This document shows, piece by piece, positions 5,762-8,211 of a stretch of 8,211 bases of DNA. The notes under the pieces were generated by a model. The model was not told the DNA's origin and did not search any database. It saw nothing but the letters and a program-made list of their open reading frames with translations. Each line of letters opens with the position of its first letter. The first letter of the stretch is position 1. The translations under genes and the position numbers were made by a program. Origin of the DNA: Chloroflexota bacterium (GTDB lineage Bacteria > Chloroflexota > Limnocylindria > Limnocylindrales > CSP1-4); the NCBI GenBank assembly GCA_021785115.1, contig JAJYGO010000082.1, positions 1 through 8,211 of the forward strand, in the 5' to 3' direction.

Positions 5762-6538
5762 GGCCGCGGCGGCGGCGGCGATCCTGTCGGGGTCTCCCAG
5801 GTAGAAGTGCCTGACCGGTCGCAGGTCGGCGTCCAGGTCATACACGAGCGGCACCCCGGTCGGGATGTTGAGGCCCACGATCGCCTCGTCGGACATCTGG
5901 TCCAGGTACTTCACCAGCGCACGCAGGCTGTTTCCATGCGCCACGATCAGCACGCGCTTCGCAGACCGGACGACCGGAGCGATCTCCGCATGCCAGTAGG
6001 GGAGGAACCGTGCGACGGTGTTCACCAGGGCCTCGCACCGGGGCAGGTCGGCGGGGGCGACGTCCGTGTAGCGCGGATCTCGTCCGGGAAACCGAGGATC
6101 GTCGAGATCGAGCGGCGGCGGCGGCACGTCGTAGCTCCGCCGCCAGAGGCGCACCTGCTCCTCGCCGTACTGTTCCGCGGTCTGGGCCTTGTTCAGACCC
6201 TGCAGCGCGCCGTAATGGCGCTCGTTCAGGCGCCACGACTTGGTGACGGGGATCCACATCAGGTCGAGCTCGTCGAGCGCGATCCAGAGCGTGCGGATCG
6301 CGCGCTTGAGCACGGAGGTGAACGCCACGTCGAACCCGTATCTGCCCTCTCGCAGCAGGCGTCCGGCCTCGTGCGCCTCCGCAACGCCCTTGTCGGACAG
6401 GTCGACGTCCGTCCATCCGGTGTAGAGGTTCTCCCGGTTCCACGTGCTCTCGCCATGACGGAGGAGCACGACACGGTGGGTCGCGCCGTTCGCCAGGGCC
6501 GGTTCCGGGAGGGTGGTGTTGATCGAGTTCGGTTCCAT
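5726..6538 (-). CDS. gpmA: 2,3-bisphosphoglycerate-dependent phosphoglycerate mutase
   Basis: Interconverts 3- and 2-phosphoglycerate in glycolysis and gluconeogenesis through a phosphohistidine. At 270 aa it is slightly longer than the usual 230-250. RHGES (27-31) carries the phosphorylated His28; [19 protein letters not shown] (33-51) is a family hallmark; [14 protein letters not shown] (104-117) holds the catalytic Glu106 and substrate-binding residues; [10 protein letters not shown] (199-208) carries the second catalytic His201; and LNIPTG follows. The Asp/Pro-rich insert after [10 protein letters not shown] is normal for GpmA. The start at 6538 gives a 20-residue unrecognised lead; it is supported by the upstream element, whose spacing to ATG equals that of tpiA. 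The C-terminus is an Ala-rich run. The gene converges on tpiA and diverges from secG. Confidence 0.97.
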   Translation of the reverse strand: MEPNSINTTLPEPALANGATHRVVLLRHGESTWNRENLYTGWTDVDLSDKGVAEAHEAGRLLREGRYGFDVAFTSVLKRAIRTLWIALDELDLMWIPVTKSWRLNERHYGALQGLNKAQTAEQYGEEQVRLWRRSYDVPPPPLDLDDPRFPGRDPRYTDVAPADLPRCEALVNTVARFLPYWHAEIAPVVRSAKRVLIVAHGNSLRALVKYLDQMSDEAIVGLNIPTGVPLVYDLDADLRPVRHFYLGDPDRIAAAAAAVAAQGTARPQG

Positions 6539-6586
6539 GGCGGCATTATCCCGGCGCGCCCGTCTGGTGTCCCGGGCCGAATGGGG
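6539..6586 (-). promoter_or_regulatory. Upstream element of gpmA (same two-block motif as tpiA)
   Basis: Read on the minus strand, CCCCATTCGGCCCGG (6586-6572), 16 nt, GCCGGGATAAT (6555-6545), 6 nt, then the gpmA ATG at 6538. Both blocks and both spacings are identical to those before tpiA, while most of the 16 spacer bases differ. GATAAT (6550-6545) would start transcription at or next to the ATG, and no Shine-Dalgarno sequence is present. Unlike the tpiA copy, this one is in intergenic DNA, so the conservation cannot be due to protein coding. Confidence 0.72.
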
Positions 6587-6694
6587 CGGCTGCGGCTGGC
6601 CGTCCCGACACCCGGTGCGCCGACCGTGTCTCCCCACGAGGCCGGCCCCGCGACCCGCCCGGTCGGTTCCGAACTGCTTCCCGGGTGGGGGCTG

Positions 6695-6703
6695 TGCTAT
6701 CCT
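6695..6703 (+). promoter_or_regulatory. Putative extended -10 promoter of secG
   Basis: TGCTATCCT is an extended -10 box (TGn followed by TATCCT). A start near 6710 would leave a leader of about 37 nt containing GGAGGT at 6731-6736. No convincing -35 is seen. It lies in the 208-nt divergent gap between gpmA and secG; apart from this box and the gpmA element, I see nothing else in that gap. Confidence 0.4.
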
Positions 6704-6746
6704 TCGCCACCGCGCGACCCGTTCGCACCCGGAGGTCCACGTTCCC

Positions 6747-6968
6747 TTGAATCCAGTCCTGGCCCTCGCCGAGATCGTCGTCAGCATCGGGCTGATGGCA
6801 TCCATTCTGCTGCAGGCGCGCGGCGCGGGGTTGTCGTCGGCGTTCGGCGGCGACTCTGCCGTGTACCGCAGCCGGCGCGGGATCGAGAAGCGGCTCTTCC
6901 AGTTCACGATCCTGCTGGCCGTCCTGTTCGTCATCTTCTCGCTGACGGTTTTCCGCCTCGTCGGCTGA
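6747..6968 (+). CDS. secG: Preprotein translocase subunit SecG
   Basis: Small accessory subunit of the SecYEG channel that assists SecA-driven export. It has 73 aa, in the usual range, with two membrane helices (about 4-22 and 51-70) separated by the conserved cytoplasmic stretch [16 protein letters not shown] (21-36) and [11 protein letters not shown]. The start is TTG at 6747, read from GGAGGT at 6731-6736 about 10 nt upstream; no ATG or GTG in frame lies near it. A longer in-frame reading begins at ATG 6513, but it runs through the gpmA promoter and has no family similarity. SecG beside tpiA/gpmA matches the whiA-gap-pgk-tpiA-secG neighbourhood of many Gram-positive bacteria, with gap and pgk absent. 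Confidence 0.93.
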   Translation: MNPVLALAEIVVSIGLMASILLQARGAGLSSAFGGDSAVYRSRRGIEKRLFQFTILLAVLFVIFSLTVFRLVG

Positions 6969-6999
6969 GCGGCCGCCGGTGCCGCTCCATGGAGGGCCC

Positions 7000-8211
7000 A
7001 TGACCCGCCGGGACCACCTGGTCGTGGCCGTGGCGATGGTGCTGCTCGTGGCGATCGCCGGCGCGATGGTGCTGGTGCCACCGCCGGCGGACACGTCCGC
7101 GAGCGCCGTCGCCCCCGCCTCAACGCCTGCGCCGCGGACCTTCCGCGACGGCGTCGTCGGGACGATTGCCACGCTGGACCCGCTGTTCGCAACGACGCGT
7201 CCCGAGCTCGACATCGACGCGCTCCTGTTCAGCGGGCTCACCCGGCTCGGCCCGGACGGCTCCGTCGTCCCGGACCTCGCGTCGAGCTGGGCCGCCGGCA
7301 AGGACGGGCGCACCTGGACCTTCCGGCTGCGCGCCGGTGCGACCTGGCATGATGGCGTGCCGGTCACGGCCGACGACGTCGTGTTCACCGTGCGCACCAC
7401 CCAGGACCCTCAGTACCGCGGGCCACTCGCGGGCGCCTGGGAGGGCGTGACCGTCCAGGCGCTGGATCGCCTGGACGTGCGGTTCACGCTCGCGACCCCG
7501 GTCGCCGACTTCCCGCTCGCCGCGCGGAGCCCCATCCTGCCGGCCCATCTCCTCGCCAGCCAGTCGATCGCGAACCTCGGTGCCACCTCGTTCGAGCTCC
7601 ACCCGATCGGGGCGGGACCGTTCCGGCTGGTGACGCTCGCCGCGACCGGTGCCGTCCTCCAGCGTACGGGTGACGCGGCGGTTCCGACGCCGGCGGTCAC
7701 GTTCCCATCGAGCCCCCTCGACTGGCAGCTCCCGGCAGACATCGAGCAGATCGACGTCCGGGTGTTCGCCGACCAGGGCGCGCTGGCGGCCGCCTTCCAG
7801 GCGGGCCAGGTTGACGCTGCCGGGGGTCTTCCGCCGGACGTCGCGTCGCGCCTCGCGACGCTGCCCGGGGCACGGTTGGTGGCGTACCAGCGAACGGTCC
7901 TGACGGCGGTCATGCTCAACCTGCGGTTCGGCCACAACCTCTTCCAGAACCCCCACGTGCGGCGGGCGCTGCTGCTCGCCATCGACCGGGACGCCCTGGT
8001 GAGGGTGGAGCTCGGTGGCCTCGGAACGCGGGCGGACACGCTGGTGCCTCCGTCCTCGTGGGCGTTCGACCCGAACGCGGCTGGACGGGTGCCGTATGAC
8101 CCGAAGGCCGCGGCGAAGGAACTCCTCGCGGCCGGCTGGCGACGATCCGGGTCCGGATGGCTGCGGCCGGGCGCCAGGGGGGCCGTCACGATCGAGCTGC
8201 TGACCGTGGAC
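7000..8211 (+). CDS. ABC transporter substrate-binding protein, family 5 (peptide/nickel type), right edge cut
   Basis: Extracytoplasmic solute receptor of a peptide, nickel or similar ABC importer. The frame stays open from ATG 7000 to the window end (404 residues of a usual 500-600). GGAGG at 6991-6995 lies 4 nt upstream. Residues 7-26 form a strong hydrophobic helix after MTRRDH, then a Pro/Ala/Ser linker (28-46). Family 5 signatures follow: TLDPLFA (58-64), [13 protein letters not shown] (75-87), PDLASSW (91-97), [20 protein letters not shown] (105-124) and DDVVFTV; later come [17 protein letters not shown] and [16 protein letters not shown] see no cysteine in the visible part, so there is no lipobox: it is probably anchored by an uncleaved N-terminal helix or secreted. 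The substrate cannot be told from sequence; permease and ATPase genes may follow beyond the edge. It starts 31 nt after secG. Confidence 0.9.
   Translation, partial: MTRRDHLVVAVAMVLLVAIAGAMVLVPPPADTSASAVAPASTPAPRTFRDGVVGTIATLDPLFATTRPELDIDALLFSGLTRLGPDGSVVPDLASSWAAGKDGRTWTFRLRAGATWHDGVPVTADDVVFTVRTTQDPQYRGPLAGAWEGVTVQALDRLDVRFTLATPVADFPLAARSPILPAHLLASQSIANLGATSFELHPIGAGPFRLVTLAATGAVLQRTGDAAVPTPAVTFPSSPLDWQLPADIEQIDVRVFADQGALAAAFQAGQVDAAGGLPPDVASRLATLPGARLVAYQRTVLTAVMLNLRFGHNLFQNPHVRRALLLAIDRDALVRVELGGLGTRADTLVPPSSWAFDPNAAGRVPYDPKAAAKELLAAGWRRSGSGWLRPGARGAVTIELLTVD

Noticed and set aside
5755..5790. GCG/GCC-rich run as a microsatellite
   Set aside because: It encodes the Ala-rich C-terminus of GpmA and is explained by codon use.
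6658..6685. CCCGG and CCGGG half-sites upstream of secG resembling the tpiA/gpmA element
   Set aside because: Spacing differs by one, there is no CCATTC block and no GATAAT beside the second half-site; such 5-mers are frequent in GC-rich DNA.
6513..6746. Upstream extension of the SecG frame from ATG 6513
   Set aside because: Overlaps the gpmA start and promoter, shows no SecG similarity, and a TTG with a good ribosome site fits the normal SecG length.
6539..7192. Upstream extension of the gpmA frame to 488 residues
   Set aside because: It would run through the gpmA promoter element, secG and the start of the binding-protein gene on the opposite strand; GpmA homology begins just after ATG 6538.

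Overview
The window is a gene-dense, very GC-rich (about 70% or more by eye) bacterial chromosomal segment with GTG and TTG starts, tight operon spacing and C- or G-ending codons throughout. The gene content and order (pyrF, tatA, tatC, rapZ, yvcK, whiA, tpiA, gpmA, secG, peptide-type ABC substrate-binding protein) is core bacterial housekeeping. The rapZ-yvcK-whiA trio occurs in Gram-positive bacteria and Chloroflexota. A membrane-anchored YvcK and a substrate-binding protein without a lipobox cysteine make a high-GC Chloroflexota lineage (Limnocylindria or Ellin6529 type) my best guess, with Actinomycetota the alternative. No phage, IS, CRISPR, tRNA or rRNA was seen.

Layout. Positions 2-433 hold the 3' part of pyrF (pyrimidine synthesis). 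A promoter inside its end drives tatA-tatC (twin-arginine export), and a small GC hairpin surrounds the tatA stop codon. rapZ, yvcK and whiA follow within 7-25 nt of each other and look like one co-transcribed unit with tatC. whiA is followed after 7 nt by tpiA, and gpmA faces tpiA on the minus strand with only 32 nt between their stop codons. secG (divergent from gpmA) and an oligopeptide/nickel-family solute-binding protein, cut by the right edge, close the window.

How they work together. RapZ and YvcK belong to families that sense amino-sugar nucleotide or phosphate status and tune the split between glycolysis/gluconeogenesis and cell-wall precursor synthesis. TpiA and GpmA are glycolytic/gluconeogenic enzymes of the same pathway. 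TatAC and SecG are the two protein-export systems. In many Gram-positive genomes whiA is followed by gap-pgk-tpiA-secG; here gap and pgk are missing and gpmA is present.

Most notable observation. tpiA and gpmA, although on opposite strands and 1.6 kb apart, carry the same two-block upstream element: CCCCATTCGGCCCGG, 16 variable bases, GCCGGGATAAT, 6 bases, ATG. The GATAAT looks like a -10 box placed so that transcription would begin at the start codon, predicting leaderless mRNAs with a shared regulator or promoter class. A second noteworthy structure is a short imperfect tandem duplication at the yvcK-whiA junction, which creates a 10-codon mini-ORF linked by ATGA overlaps to both genes. Nothing here is a clear new defence or mobile system; the novelty is regulatory.
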